From contig NZ_SOPW01000003.1 in the NCBI RefSeq assembly GCF_004402015.1, positions 124,001-188,000 on the forward strand: a DNA stretch of 64,000 nucleotides. Reading direction: 5' to 3'. Below the pieces are notes generated by a model. That model worked only from the letters and a program-made list of their open reading frames with translations, ran no database searches and was not told where the DNA came from. Each line of letters opens with the position of its first letter. Positions within the stretch are counted from its first letter, which is position 1. Made by a program: the position numbers and the translations under genes. The DNA is from Filobacillus milosensis (GTDB taxonomy: Bacteria > Bacillota > Bacilli > Bacillales > Alkalibacillaceae). This document shows positions 45,689 through 55,784 of this stretch, piece by piece.

Positions 45689-46036
45689 ATGATATCTAAT
45701 TCAAATACAGATTTAAACCATATGCAACAACGTGTAGATAATTTTATTGGTCAATTCAAAGAAGGTTATTTTTCTCCATTATCAATGACTGCTCGTTTAA
45801 CTGAAGAGCTGGGCGAGTTAGCTCGCGAAGTCAATCATTATTATGGAGAAAAGCCTAAAAAGGATACTGAAAAGGAAAAATTAATAGAAGAAGAACTTGG
45901 TGATTTATTCTTTGTTCTAATTACATTTGCTAACTCATTGGGCATTGAATTATCTGAAGCCTTTGATCTAAGCATGTCTAAAATTGAAAAACGAGATCAG
46001 AATCGATGGACAATGAAAGATGAGGAGAATAAGTAA
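45689..46036 (+). CDS. ypjD: MazG-like nucleotide pyrophosphohydrolase (YpjD)
   Basis: A 115-residue all-alpha NTP pyrophosphohydrolase. The metal-binding glutamates and aspartate are visible in [13 protein letters not shown] and [12 protein letters not shown], the EExxE and ExxD pattern of MazG-type enzymes. It probably hydrolyses nucleoside triphosphates to monophosphates for housekeeping or during stress. ATG 45689 follows AAAGG; GTG 45683 is in frame but is part of the site. Its stop overlaps the dapB start (TAATG). Confidence 0.88.
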   Translation: MISNSNTDLNHMQQRVDNFIGQFKEGYFSPLSMTARLTEELGELAREVNHYYGEKPKKDTEKEKLIEEELGDLFFVLITFANSLGIELSEAFDLSMSKIEKRDQNRWTMKDEENK

Positions 46037-46839
46037 TGAAAGAAACAATTAATGTCATGTTAGCTGGTCCTAGAGGAAAAATGGGAACAGAAGCACTAAA
46101 AATGATTCAACAAACCGAACAATTTAAATTGGTTGGTTGTGTTGATCGTAAAAATAATGGGATGAATGTTCATGATATCGAAGGGTTACCTAATATAGAT
46201 GCTCCTATTTATACGGATGCAGAAGAAGCTTTTGATCGATTAAATGCAGATGTATTTATTGATTTAACTAACCCTGAAACAGGATACAAGCATACGAAAC
46301 TAGCACTACATAACCATATACGGCCGGTTATTGGTACATCAGGTTTTTCAGAAGAACAATTAGCAGATTTAAAAGAATTAAGTCATATCCAGCAAACAGG
46401 TATTGTTATTGCACCCAATTTCGCCATTGGTGCTGTATTAATGATGAAATTTTCTCAAATGGCAGCAAAATACTTCTCCAATGTTGAAATTATAGAAAAA
46501 CATCATGACGAGAAATTAGATGCACCCTCGGGGACGGCTGTTAAAACAGCTCAACTCATAAAAGAAGTTAGAGATTCAAAAATACAGGGTCACCCTGAAG
46601 AAAAAGAGACCCTAGAAGGTGCACGAGGTGCTGATGTTGATGGCATGCGTATCCATAGTGTGCGTTTGCCAGGATTTATTGCGCAACAAGAAGTTATATT
46701 TGGTCAGAGTGGACAAACATTAACCATTAACCATAACTCAACAGATCGTCAATCGTTTATGAGTGGAGTTAAGTTTGCGGTCGAACAAGTTATGGAAATT
46801 GATCACTTTGTATATGGTTTAGAAAATCTAATGGAATAG
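46036..46839 (+). CDS. dapB: 4-hydroxy-tetrahydrodipicolinate reductase
   Basis: A 267-residue NAD(P)H-dependent enzyme of the lysine and diaminopimelate pathway, which also supplies dipicolinic acid for spores. The N-terminal nucleotide-binding turn is [10 protein letters not shown]. The substrate-binding and catalytic region is [18 protein letters not shown], with the His-His and Lys pair expected for the family. The gene overlaps the mazG-like gene by one base and precedes mgsA, as in B. subtilis. Confidence 0.96.
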   Translation: MKETINVMLAGPRGKMGTEALKMIQQTEQFKLVGCVDRKNNGMNVHDIEGLPNIDAPIYTDAEEAFDRLNADVFIDLTNPETGYKHTKLALHNHIRPVIGTSGFSEEQLADLKELSHIQQTGIVIAPNFAIGAVLMMKFSQMAAKYFSNVEIIEKHHDEKLDAPSGTAVKTAQLIKEVRDSKIQGHPEEKETLEGARGADVDGMRIHSVRLPGFIAQQEVIFGQSGQTLTINHNSTDRQSFMSGVKFAVEQVMEIDHFVYGLENLME

Positions 46840-46852
46840 TAGGTGTTAAGAA

Positions 46853-47269
46853 TTGAATATTGCACTTATTGCACATGACAAAAAGAAACAGAGTTTAATT
46901 AATTTTGTAACTGCCTACAAAGATATATTTAATGATCATAAGTTATTTGCTACGGGTACAACTGGTAAGATGCTTCAAAAGGAAACAGGTTTAGAAATTC
47001 ATCGATTTGAAAGTGGTCCTCTCGGTGGTGACCAGCAGATTGGAGCTAAAATAGCTGATGATGAAATGGACATGATTATATTTTTCAGAGATCCATTAAC
47101 AGCTCAACCCCATGAGCCAGATGTCTCAGCATTATTAAGGCTGTGCGATGTATATAAAGTACCTTTAGCAACTAATGAAGCGACTGCCGAAATATTAGTT
47201 CGCGGCTTAAAACATGGCTGGTTAAATTGGCGAACGATTAAAAACAAAAGGGAAAGATACGATGACTAA
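46853..47269 (+). CDS. mgsA: Methylglyoxal synthase
   Basis: A 138-residue enzyme that converts dihydroxyacetone phosphate to methylglyoxal and phosphate, bypassing lower glycolysis when phosphate is short. Diagnostic segments are [21 protein letters not shown] and [20 protein letters not shown], which include the catalytic Asp and His. The start is TTG 46853 after TAGGTG. In B. subtilis bshB1 follows, but here the bshA start overlaps the mgsA end by 8 bases. Confidence 0.95.
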   Translation: MNIALIAHDKKKQSLINFVTAYKDIFNDHKLFATGTTGKMLQKETGLEIHRFESGPLGGDQQIGAKIADDEMDMIIFFRDPLTAQPHEPDVSALLRLCDVYKVPLATNEATAEILVRGLKHGWLNWRTIKNKRERYDD

Positions 47270-48392
47270 AAAAATAGGAATAGTTTGTTACCCAACAGTA
47301 GGGGGATCTGGTGTGGTTGCAACTGAACTGGGTATCCATTTAGCTGAAAAAAATTATGAAGTACATTTTATCTCAACAACTATGCCATTTCGTTTAAAAA
47401 GGCTATATCCAAATATATATTTTCATGAAGTAGATGTATCAAATTATCCAGTCTTTAAACATCCACCTTATGATTTATCACTTGCAAGTAAAATTTCTGA
47501 AGTGATTGATCGGGAAGAATTAGATATTATTCACGCTCATTATGCCGTTCCGCATGCGATTTGTTCCATATTCGCAAGTCAAATGGCTAAACGAGATGTA
47601 AAGATTGTTACTACGCTGCACGGAACTGATATTACGATATTAGGAATTGATGATAATTTTAATCATATGATTCGTTATGCTATTGAACAGTCCGATCAAG
47701 TCACTGCGGTGTCTGAAAGTTTAAAAAAACAGACGGAAGAAGCATTTCAAATACAAAAGCCAATTAAAGTTGTCTATAATTTTATTGATAATGTTGAAGA
47801 ACGTGAACTGTCTTGTAGTGATTTGAAAAGTAAATTAGGAATCTCATCAAATGAGAAAGTCCTCATACATATTTCTAATTTTAGACAAGTCAAACGTGTG
47901 GAAGATGTTGTAAGGGTGTTTGAGCAAACCTTCAAGAGAGTTGAGAGTAAATTACTCTTAGTTGGTGATGGACCTGAACATTCAAAAGTAAGAAATTTAG
48001 TTAATGAATTAAATTTAGATGAACAAGTAATCTTTCTTGGCAGACAAGATAATGTTCATGACTTATTGAAAATTAGTGATTTAAAATTATTATTATCAGA
48101 AAAAGAAAGTTTTGGACTAGTTTTATTAGAAGCTATGATCAGTGGGGTTCCTTGTATTGGTACAAATATTGGGGGGATTCCAGAAGTTATTGAAGATGGC
48201 CAGAATGGATACATTTGTGAGGTAGGAAACATAAATGGTATCTCTGATAAAGCTGTAAAGTTGTTGACAGATGATAATCTATGGCAGAAGTTTTCAAGCC
48301 ATGCTAAACAATACGCGGAAAATAATTTCAGTTCGGATCGTATTGTTAGAAAATATGAAGAGATATATGATCAATTACACAGTCAAGTGTAG
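47262..48392 (+). CDS. bshA: Bacillithiol biosynthesis glycosyltransferase BshA
   Basis: A 376-residue GT4-family glycosyltransferase that joins UDP-N-acetylglucosamine and L-malate, the first step of bacillithiol synthesis. It has [19 protein letters not shown] at the N-terminus, a family hallmark, and the nucleotide-sugar motif [18 protein letters not shown] near the C-terminus. The ATG overlaps mgsA by 8 bases. The deacetylase gene bshB1, usually between mgsA and bshA, is absent. The reductase gene ypdA at 16.5 kb shows that the cell uses bacillithiol. Confidence 0.94.
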   Translation: MTKKIGIVCYPTVGGSGVVATELGIHLAEKNYEVHFISTTMPFRLKRLYPNIYFHEVDVSNYPVFKHPPYDLSLASKISEVIDREELDIIHAHYAVPHAICSIFASQMAKRDVKIVTTLHGTDITILGIDDNFNHMIRYAIEQSDQVTAVSESLKKQTEEAFQIQKPIKVVYNFIDNVEERELSCSDLKSKLGISSNEKVLIHISNFRQVKRVEDVVRVFEQTFKRVESKLLLVGDGPEHSKVRNLVNELNLDEQVIFLGRQDNVHDLLKISDLKLLLSEKESFGLVLLEAMISGVPCIGTNIGGIPEVIEDGQNGYICEVGNINGISDKAVKLLTDDNLWQKFSSHAKQYAENNFSSDRIVRKYEEIYDQLHSQV

Positions 48393-48406
48393 TATGGGTG
48401 ATAAAA

Positions 48407-49615
48407 ATGTTAAAAGAACCATTCATTCAGGCAGGAAATATATTTAATGTATTAAATGAAAATGGCTTTGAATGCTATTTTGTTGGCGGCTCAGTAAGAG
48501 ATTATCTATCCAATCAGCCTATCGGAGACATTGATATTGCTACAAATGCTAAGCCTGAAGATATGCAAAGAATTTTTCCAAAAACTGTACCAGTTGGTAT
48601 CGAACATGGTACAGTCTTAATTATAGACCAAGGCAACGCATTTGAGGTGACCACTTATAGAACCGAGGGAGAATATAAGGATTTTCGTCGCCCCAATAAG
48701 GTATCGTTTGTAGATAATATTACCATAGATTTAAGTCGAAGAGATTTTACAATGAATGCTATGGCGATGGATTTTGAAGGCAATATTGTTGATCCTTTTA
48801 ATGGTCAAAATGATTTAGATAATAAAATTATACGGACCGTAAGAGATCCATTTGATCGTTTTAACGAAGATCCACTTAGAATGTTACGTGGTGTACGTTT
48901 TGTCAGTCAACTTAACCTTCAAATGAATGATAAAGTTAAAGAAGCTATTCAGGAGCAACATCATTTATTAAAGAACATTTCAGTAGAACGAATTAGTGAT
49001 GAGTTAATTAAACTATTTTCTAGAACTTATATTAATAAAGCATTATGCACTATGGAAGAATCCATGATTTATTTATCTTTACCTATTTTTAGTGAATATC
49101 CAAAGCTTTTTAAGAGGGTGAAAGAGATAAATTTCACTCAACACTTGAACCATGCTGGTATGATTTTTGCTTTATTTCACTTATTACAGAAAAATGTATC
49201 AGTCAATGAATGGATTCAAACTTATAAACTGTCAAATGTTATTAAGCGACAAGTTACTCATTTAGTCAATTGCTACGAGTGTTATCGTGTGGAAGGTTTT
49301 AGCAAAACTATGTTATATGAATTAGGTCAACTTGAATTAGAGAATTTTGTATATCTTATTAATTTAATAGAAAATAAATCCCATAAACATGAACCTCTCA
49401 ATCATTTATATGAAGACTTGCCAATCCATTCAAGAAATGAGTTAGCAGTATCAGGTCAAGACTTGATTAAATGGTTTCCAAATGAACGTAAAGGAAAATG
49501 GGTAGGCGATTACTTAAAAGAAATTGAGCATCTTGTAATAAAAGAACGTTTACCTAATAATTATCATGCGATCGAAAGTACGGTGAAGCAATGGAAGGTA
49601 CCAAAAGAAAACTAA
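48407..49615 (+). CDS. cca: CCA tRNA nucleotidyltransferase
   Basis: A 402-residue class II enzyme that adds or repairs the CCA end of tRNA. The nucleotidyltransferase head has GGSVRDYL, the metal-binding GDIDIATNA and the RRDFTMNAMA segment. The RNA-binding neck follows with EDPLRMLRGVRFVSQL. ATG 48407 has GGGTG upstream; GTG 48398 in the same frame is less likely. Its last 25 bases overlap birA, so the two are translationally linked. Confidence 0.95.
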   Translation: MLKEPFIQAGNIFNVLNENGFECYFVGGSVRDYLSNQPIGDIDIATNAKPEDMQRIFPKTVPVGIEHGTVLIIDQGNAFEVTTYRTEGEYKDFRRPNKVSFVDNITIDLSRRDFTMNAMAMDFEGNIVDPFNGQNDLDNKIIRTVRDPFDRFNEDPLRMLRGVRFVSQLNLQMNDKVKEAIQEQHHLLKNISVERISDELIKLFSRTYINKALCTMEESMIYLSLPIFSEYPKLFKRVKEINFTQHLNHAGMIFALFHLLQKNVSVNEWIQTYKLSNVIKRQVTHLVNCYECYRVEGFSKTMLYELGQLELENFVYLINLIENKSHKHEPLNHLYEDLPIHSRNELAVSGQDLIKWFPNERKGKWVGDYLKEIEHLVIKERLPNNYHAIESTVKQWKVPKEN

Positions 49616-50580
49616 TTGAACTACTTGCTAATAATAAAAGTCAATCCATCTCCGGACAGGAACTATCCAAACAGCTTAATATTTCAAGGTCAGCTGTTTG
49701 GAAACACATGAATAACCTTAAAAAAGAAGGTTATGTGATTGAGGCTGTTACAAATAAAGGTTATCGTATTATTAAAGCGCCAGACGATTTGTCTGCATCA
49801 ACGGTTCAATGGGACTTACATACAAATTGGTTAGGTCAGCATTTAGTCTTTAAAGAAACTGTAAAGTCTACACAGTTAGTGGGGCATGAACTTGCAAGAG
49901 AAAATGCAGACCATGGAACAGTTATTGTAGCTCGTGAACAAACCGAGGGTAGAGGTCGGATGAGTCGATATTGGGATTCAAAAGACGGGCTTGGTTTATG
50001 GTTTAGTTCAATTTTTCGTCCGGAATACTTAGAACCTAAAAGAGCATCTCAATTGACTTTGGTAGCTGCTGTTGCCATAGCTGATTATCTTTCAAAAAGA
50101 GATTTAGATGTGAAAATAAAGTGGCCCAATGATATTTTTATCAACGGAAAGAAGCTAGCAGGTATTTTGACAGAAATGCAAGCTGAACAAGATGCAGTGC
50201 AATATATAGTTCTAGGGATCGGTATGAATGTTAACCATCAACATGATGATTTGCATGAAACAGTGCAGCATAAAGCGACATCAATATATTTAGAAACAAA
50301 TGAAATTCAAAACTTAAATCAAGTATTAACTGAAATATTAAAAGAACTAGAAAATAAGTATGAAATATTCATGGGAGTAGGCTTTCCTGTAATAAAAGAG
50401 ATGTGGGAAGCATATGCATACAAGATTGGCGAATGGATACAAGTAAAAACCAAGGATATATGGGATGCTAAAGTTGTAGGGATTCATGATGATGGCGCAT
50501 TAAAAGTGATTGATCATTTAGGTAAACAGCACCATTTGTATTCGGCAGAGATTCTCTGGAAAGGTGAGGAGATTGAATAA
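49591..50580 (+). CDS. birA: Biotin--[acetyl-CoA-carboxylase] ligase and biotin repressor BirA
   Basis: A 329-residue bifunctional protein. The N-terminal winged helix (about 1-60, [19 protein letters not shown] reads as [18 protein letters not shown] at its core) would bind biotin operators. The ligase domain has the biotinyl-AMP motif GRGRMSRYW and [19 protein letters not shown], followed by a small C-terminal domain. It attaches biotin to carboxylases and represses biotin genes when loaded. The ATG 49591 lies inside the end of cca, and the stop overlaps panB. Confidence 0.94.
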   Translation: MEGTKRKLIELLANNKSQSISGQELSKQLNISRSAVWKHMNNLKKEGYVIEAVTNKGYRIIKAPDDLSASTVQWDLHTNWLGQHLVFKETVKSTQLVGHELARENADHGTVIVAREQTEGRGRMSRYWDSKDGLGLWFSSIFRPEYLEPKRASQLTLVAAVAIADYLSKRDLDVKIKWPNDIFINGKKLAGILTEMQAEQDAVQYIVLGIGMNVNHQHDDLHETVQHKATSIYLETNEIQNLNQVLTEILKELENKYEIFMGVGFPVIKEMWEAYAYKIGEWIQVKTKDIWDAKVVGIHDDGALKVIDHLGKQHHLYSAEILWKGEEIE

Positions 50581-51416
50581 TGAAAACTCATCGCTCGTTT
50601 GTAAAAATGAAAAATGAATCGGACAAAATTGTGATGATGACAGCGTATGATTATCCATCTGCCAAGATTAGTGCGGAAGCAGGTGTCGATATGATACTAG
50701 TCGGTGACAGTCTTGGTATGGTTGTGTTGGGGTATGATTCTACTATTCCTGTAACGGTCGAAGATATGATCCATCATGGTAAAGCGGTTCGTAGAGGGGC
50801 ACCTGAAACATTTACGATTATTGACATGCCTTTTATGTCCTTTAACATTTCAAAAGAAGATACAATGTTAAACGGAAAAAAGTTATTCCAAGAAACAGGA
50901 GCTCAAGCTTTAAAAATTGAAGGTGGTCACGAAGTAGTTGACCAGATCACTCAGTTAACTCAGGCCGGGATCCCAATTGTTGGTCATATTGGCTTAACAC
51001 CACAACAAGTTAATGTAATGGGTGGTTATAGAGTACAGGGGAAAACAAACGAAGAAGCTAAGCGTTTAATTAATGAAGCTAAGGCTGTTGAAGAAGCAGG
51101 AGCAATTGCGTTGGTGCTTGAATGTGTACCAGAAAAACTAGCAGCTATAATCTCTAAGGAAATTAGTATTCCTACGATTGGAATTGGGGCTGGAAAAGAT
51201 TGTGATGGTCAGGTATTAGTTTATCATGATTTATTACAGTACGGTGTGGATCGTTTAGCTAAGTTTGTAAAACCTTATACAAACCTAAATGAACATGTTA
51301 CAACTGCATTATCTCAATACATTAAAGAAGTGAAGCATCAGGAGTTTCCGTTAAAAGAGCATACTTATTCAATTAATGAAGATGAGTTAGAGGGATTATA
51401 TGGGGGATCTTCATGA
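50580..51416 (+). CDS. panB: 3-methyl-2-oxobutanoate hydroxymethyltransferase
   Basis: A 278-residue metal-dependent enzyme that makes ketopantoate, the first step of pantothenate synthesis. Typical segments are [36 protein letters not shown] and ALKIEGG. The catalytic glutamate lies in [11 protein letters not shown]. The ATG overlaps the birA stop by one base and its stop overlaps panC by four, so the pan genes are part of one long operon. Confidence 0.96.
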   Translation: MKTHRSFVKMKNESDKIVMMTAYDYPSAKISAEAGVDMILVGDSLGMVVLGYDSTIPVTVEDMIHHGKAVRRGAPETFTIIDMPFMSFNISKEDTMLNGKKLFQETGAQALKIEGGHEVVDQITQLTQAGIPIVGHIGLTPQQVNVMGGYRVQGKTNEEAKRLINEAKAVEEAGAIALVLECVPEKLAAIISKEISIPTIGIGAGKDCDGQVLVYHDLLQYGVDRLAKFVKPYTNLNEHVTTALSQYIKEVKHQEFPLKEHTYSINEDELEGLYGGSS

Positions 51417-52285
51417 AAATAATTAAGACTATTGAAGAAATGCACAAATTAAAAAACGAACTTCAAATGAAAAATCAAAGTCTTGGTTTTGTACCAACAA
51501 TGGGGTACTTACATGATGGACATCGAAAGTTAATCAAGGAAGCAAAATCCTTAAATGAAAAAGTGATAGTTAGTATATTTGTAAATCCATTACAGTTTAA
51601 TCAATCATCTGATTTTGATAATTATCCTAGTGATGTTGAAAGAGATGAAAACATCTTAAAAGATGATGGTGTGGACTTTCTTTTTTATCCTTCTGCTGAT
51701 GAAATGTATCCTGGCCCTTTGGCTATACAGATGAATGTGGTTAGAAGGACAGATTCGTTATGTGGAGTCTCGAGACCAGGACATTTTGAGGGAGTTGTAA
51801 CAGTACTTACGAAGCTTTTTAATATTATTCAACCGAATGATGTGTATTTTGGGGTGAAGGATGCACAACAGGTTGCTGTAGTTGATGCATTAATTGAAGA
51901 TTTTAATTTTGATATCAATCTGTATCCAGTTCCAACAGTCAGAGAAACTGATGGGTTAGCTATGAGCAGTCGAAATGTTAATTTAGAACCTAAAGAACGT
52001 GAAGAAGCTAAATACATTTATCAAGCCCTTTTATATGGACAACAATACATACAAAGTCACAAGTGGACGCGCACAGATGTTATTCATGAGGTTAAAGAAT
52101 TCTTAAATGCAAATATTACGGGTGATATAGATTATATTGATTGTTTATCTTTTCCTGAATTAAATGATGAAATTTCCGAAAATCATGATATAATAATTGC
52201 GGTTGCGGTCTATTATAAGAAGGCACGACTTATTGATAATATTATATTAAATCATCAAGGGCGAATTAAGTTCGGGAGTGAATAA
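51413..52285 (+). CDS. panC: Pantothenate synthetase
   Basis: A 290-residue ATP-dependent ligase that joins pantoate and beta-alanine. The nucleotide-binding motif is [16 protein letters not shown] (HxGH type). Further signatures are [11 protein letters not shown] and the C-terminal signature [12 protein letters not shown] (KMSKS-like). Length and motifs are normal. It starts within the panB stop (ATGA). Confidence 0.96.
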   Translation: MKIIKTIEEMHKLKNELQMKNQSLGFVPTMGYLHDGHRKLIKEAKSLNEKVIVSIFVNPLQFNQSSDFDNYPSDVERDENILKDDGVDFLFYPSADEMYPGPLAIQMNVVRRTDSLCGVSRPGHFEGVVTVLTKLFNIIQPNDVYFGVKDAQQVAVVDALIEDFNFDINLYPVPTVRETDGLAMSSRNVNLEPKEREEAKYIYQALLYGQQYIQSHKWTRTDVIHEVKEFLNANITGDIDYIDCLSFPELNDEISENHDIIIAVAVYYKKARLIDNIILNHQGRIKFGSE

Positions 52286-52286
52286 A

Positions 52287-52670
52287 ATGTATCGCACATT
52301 AATGAATGCAAAAATCCATAGAGCAACAGTTACTGAAGCTAATTTGAACTATGTAGGAAGCATCACCATTGATCGTTCGTTATTAGATGAAGTTGGCATA
52401 CTTCCTCATGAAAAGGTTCAAATAGTTAATAATAATAATGGTGAACGCTTTGAAACATATGTTATTGCTGGTGAAAGAGATAGTGGGGTTATTTGTTTAA
52501 ATGGTGCTGCAGCTAGACGAGTTCAAAAAGGTGATATTGTGATTATTATGTCATACGCTATGTTAACTTATGAACAAGCGCTACAACATCAACCGAAGAT
52601 TGCTGTTTTAGATGAACAGAATCAAATTGAACAGTTAATTACTGAAGAAGCTCCGATGACTATACTATAA
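52287..52670 (+). CDS. panD: Aspartate 1-decarboxylase
   Basis: A 127-residue pyruvoyl enzyme that makes beta-alanine from aspartate. The precursor cleaves itself at Gly-Ser in YVGSITID, so that Ser25 becomes the pyruvoyl group. ATG 52287 follows GGGAGTG; the GTG 52278 in frame is part of that site. It ends the birA-panBCD stretch and is followed by a terminator. Confidence 0.96.
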   Translation: MYRTLMNAKIHRATVTEANLNYVGSITIDRSLLDEVGILPHEKVQIVNNNNGERFETYVIAGERDSGVICLNGAAARRVQKGDIVIIMSYAMLTYEQALQHQPKIAVLDEQNQIEQLITEEAPMTIL

Positions 52671-52697
52671 CTCCCAGTTTAGGGAGTTTTATTTTTT
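52669..52697 (+). terminator. Terminator of the pan operon
   Basis: ACTCCC pairs with GGGAGT around a 6-nt loop, followed by TTTATTTTTT. It begins at the panD stop codon. Confidence 0.85.
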
Positions 52698-52796
52698 GTT
52701 AATGTTAATATATAAATGGTTATATTAGGAGAGATTGTTAACATAAATGTATTATGTTAATTAAAAAGAACCTTCAAGTAAGATATTTTCAAACTA

Positions 52797-53004
52797 AAGC
52801 GAAAGGCGGCGACTCCTGGTCGATTAAAGACGGCCACGTCCTGTGGCCAACATCGACACTTGACCGTCCAGGTCTTCGCGGGAACAGCGCGAGCCGAAAA
52901 TCACGCAAAACGAACGCGAGTGAGTTTTGGGAAGTTGAGGCCGTGCCCGCGGAAAGCGTCCGCCTGTAGCGATTCGTAGAATCAATAATAATCTTTAACA
53001 TTGC
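52797..53004 (+). repeat. Dispersed stem-loop repeat, copy 2, with a 60-base insertion
   Basis: The same element as at 24311-24466, in the same orientation and again between a terminator and a housekeeping gene (dinG). The shared parts are nearly identical over GAAAATCACGCAAAACGAAC, GAGTGAGTTTTGGGAAGTTG and CGGAAAGCGTCCGC. Between GACTCCTG and CGGGAACAGC, bases 52819-52878 have no counterpart in copy 1. That segment has its own structure: GTCGAT (52819-52824) pairs with ATCGAC (52852-52857), and GGCCAC (52832-52837) pairs with GTGGCC (52843-52848). The rest of the 52698-53051 gap is AT-rich with no gene. Confidence 0.85.
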
Positions 53005-53051
53005 CAATAAAAAAACAATATCAGTTTTTGTGAAGAAAGAGGTGGAAGAAC

Positions 53052-55727
53052 ATGAATCGCTTTGTTGTAGTAGATTTAGAAACGACTGGACATTCGCCTA
53101 AAAAAGGTGATGAAATAATTGAGATCGGTCTAGTTGTAGTTGAAAATAATCAAATCGTTGATGAGTTTTCCACCAAAGTTAAACCAAATCGAGAAATTCC
53201 ACCATTTATTAGTCATTTAACTGGTATTACAAATGAAGATGTCGCTGACTCACCATCAATTAATGACATTATTCCAATTTTATTACCTTATTTGGAAGAT
53301 GGTTATTTTGTGGCTCATCAAGTTCAATTTGACTATGATTTTCTAAATGAATCTCTTCTTGGCAACGGATATGGACCAATTGAGTGTCCAGTTCTTGATA
53401 CAGTTGAGTTATCACGAGTACTCTTTCCAACAGCTGATAGCTTTAAACTTGAGGATATTACTGAACACTTAAATATTGAACATTTTTCACCACATAGAGC
53501 TTTGTCAGACGCTTATGTGACCGCCTTGCTATTGTTGAAAATTTTAAATAAAATCGATCAGTTACCTTATAAAACCCTATTACAGATGAAACCTTTAACC
53601 TTAACATTTAAAGGTGATGTAGAGCAGATAATAGAAGATATCCTTCGCGAAAAACAATATCAACATGAACATCAATACGATCTGGTTGAGCAAAACGGTT
53701 TTGCAGTAAAAAGTATACACACTAATAAACAAAGTAAAGTCACTCAACAAAATTACAACGATTTCGATGAATTTTTAAATAACTATATAAATAGTAACAT
53801 CTTAACTTTACGCGAATCTCAAATTGAAATGGCTAAACAAATCCATCTGACCATTAAAAATCAATCTAGAGTTGTAATAGAGGCTGGAACAGGTATCGGT
53901 AAAACCATTTCTTATTTACTACCTGCTTTATATTATGCTAATCATTCTAATCAACGTGTTGTAATAAGTACTAGTACGATCCAATTACAACAACAAATGA
54001 TTAACAGAGATTGGCCACTTTTGCTTTCATTCACTAAACTTGGTCAGTCAATGACAATTTTAAAGAGCCCAACTCACTACATAAATCTTAAAAAGTTTAA
54101 ACATTTCTTAAACTCTCACGATAGTACAAATTATGATGTGGCATTAAGCTTGTCAATTATACTTGTTTGGTTAACAGAGACCGAAACAGGAGATCGTGAT
54201 GAAATCCAATTACCTTCTAAAGGTGATGAGATTTGGCCGTTTATTTCAGGAGAGAGCTCTAAAAGTGATGATCAAAGAGAATCTTATTTTCAATTGGCAA
54301 AAATGCAGGCAGAGAATTCCTCAATAATTATAGTAAATCATGCATTCTTAATCTCAGAACATTTATATGATAAAAGTCGTATACCGAACTACGAATGTTT
54401 AATTATTGATGAAGCACATAGGTTTGAAGAGTATGTGAGAAATCAAGTCGGAACAGAACTGGATTATGTTTCGATAGCCCATTTATTAAATAATTTATCG
54501 TCTATTATAAATTCACACCTTATTGAAACAACAAAATTCAGTGCAGATCAATTTTTTAGAGCCATATATCAAGCAGTATTATTTTTGCATTCAGAGAAGG
54601 ACTCTCTTTCAGATACAGGTAAGATTCAATTATCAATTGACACTTATCATTTGAATGCCATTAAATCAGGAAATATTAATCAACAGTTGAATGACCTAAT
54701 TTTATCTATGGAACAGCTAAAAAGAGAGTTGGAATATCAATCATTTAATGATGAATGGAAACAGATTTTAAAACAAAAGAATCTTTCTGAACTCACATCG
54801 ATCATAACAATATTAAAACAATTTTTTAATGAAAAACATAATGAAGCTCGTTGGATAGATATTGACCAAGATGGAGCAAAAAATGCAGTTCAATTGAACT
54901 TAGAACCGATACAGGTGAATGAAATTATCAATAGAAAAATATACAAATCTGATATACCTATTATTTTCACAAGTGCAACGATTAGAACAAATCATTCATT
55001 TAAGTCATTCCTTGAAGAATTAGGATTGAATGAAGACACTGGGTCTATATATTTGCCTTCGCCTTATCAATATGATCAACAAGTAAAAGTTTACGTACCG
55101 AATGACTTTCCTGACATTAAGCAAAGTAAGCAAGAAGATTATGCAGGCCAAGTTGCTGAATATATCGTTGCTCTTACTGAAGAACTTGAAGAGAAGACAA
55201 TTGTGTTATTTACCTCATTTGAAATGTTAAGAACAGTATATAACACGATTAGACAAATTAATTATAATCAAGAAATTAATATTTTAGCTCAAGGTATACA
55301 AACCGGAAGCAGAGAAAAACTTAAAAAAATGTTTGAGAAGTCTAACCAGTCCATATTATTAGGTACAAGTTCTTTCTGGGAAGGGATTGATATTCAAGGT
55401 CAATCCGTTAAAATGATTGTTATGGTCAGGTTACCATTTGATACACCTAATCACCCGATGTTTCATGCAAAATCTAAACAACTTGAATCTAAAAAACAAA
55501 ATGCTTTTTATCACTGGATGCTTCCACAAGCAATTCTTAGGTTCAGACAAGCTTTTGGAAGGTTAATTAGATCGGAAAATGACCGAGGTTTGTTTGTGAT
55601 TTTGGATCAAAGAATCATGACAAAGAATTACGGCAAACAATTTTTGAAGTCCATACCAGACGTTCCAATTATTCATGATCGTCGACATAAGATTATAGAA
55701 GATGCAAAAAACTGGTTGTCATATTAA
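53052..55727 (+). CDS. dinG: DinG-family helicase with N-terminal 3'-5' exonuclease domain
   Basis: An 891-residue protein in the form usual for Gram-positive bacteria. Residues 1-165 are a DnaQ-like exonuclease with VVVDLETTGHSPKKGDEIIE, and the later Exo III residues in FSPHRALSDAYVTA. The helicase part has Walker A EAGTGIGKTISYLLP, the DEAH box IIDEAHRFEE, and motif VI in QAILRFRQAFGRLIRSE. I do not see a clear iron-sulfur cysteine cluster between motifs I and II, as is known for this type. AGAGGTGG precedes ATG 53052. It lies between panD and ypmB as in B. subtilis. Confidence 0.93.
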   Translation: MNRFVVVDLETTGHSPKKGDEIIEIGLVVVENNQIVDEFSTKVKPNREIPPFISHLTGITNEDVADSPSINDIIPILLPYLEDGYFVAHQVQFDYDFLNESLLGNGYGPIECPVLDTVELSRVLFPTADSFKLEDITEHLNIEHFSPHRALSDAYVTALLLLKILNKIDQLPYKTLLQMKPLTLTFKGDVEQIIEDILREKQYQHEHQYDLVEQNGFAVKSIHTNKQSKVTQQNYNDFDEFLNNYINSNILTLRESQIEMAKQIHLTIKNQSRVVIEAGTGIGKTISYLLPALYYANHSNQRVVISTSTIQLQQQMINRDWPLLLSFTKLGQSMTILKSPTHYINLKKFKHFLNSHDSTNYDVALSLSIILVWLTETETGDRDEIQLPSKGDEIWPFISGESSKSDDQRESYFQLAKMQAENSSIIIVNHAFLISEHLYDKSRIPNYECLIIDEAHRFEEYVRNQVGTELDYVSIAHLLNNLSSIINSHLIETTKFSADQFFRAIYQAVLFLHSEKDSLSDTGKIQLSIDTYHLNAIKSGNINQQLNDLILSMEQLKRELEYQSFNDEWKQILKQKNLSELTSIITILKQFFNEKHNEARWIDIDQDGAKNAVQLNLEPIQVNEIINRKIYKSDIPIIFTSATIRTNHSFKSFLEELGLNEDTGSIYLPSPYQYDQQVKVYVPNDFPDIKQSKQEDYAGQVAEYIVALTEELEEKTIVLFTSFEMLRTVYNTIRQINYNQEINILAQGIQTGSREKLKKMFEKSNQSILLGTSSFWEGIDIQGQSVKMIVMVRLPFDTPNHPMFHAKSKQLESKKQNAFYHWMLPQAILRFRQAFGRLIRSENDRGLFVILDQRIMTKNYGKQFLKSIPDVPIIHDRRHKIIEDAKNWLSY

Positions 55728-55784
55728 CAATTTAATTTACGAATGATAATAGTTAGTGAAGATAAAGCAAGTGGGTGAAGGGTC

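Noticed and set aside
52789-53007. Open frames on both strands across repeat copy 2
   Set aside because: Both strands are open over the same repeat, neither has a start signal, and copy 1 does not keep the same full frame.
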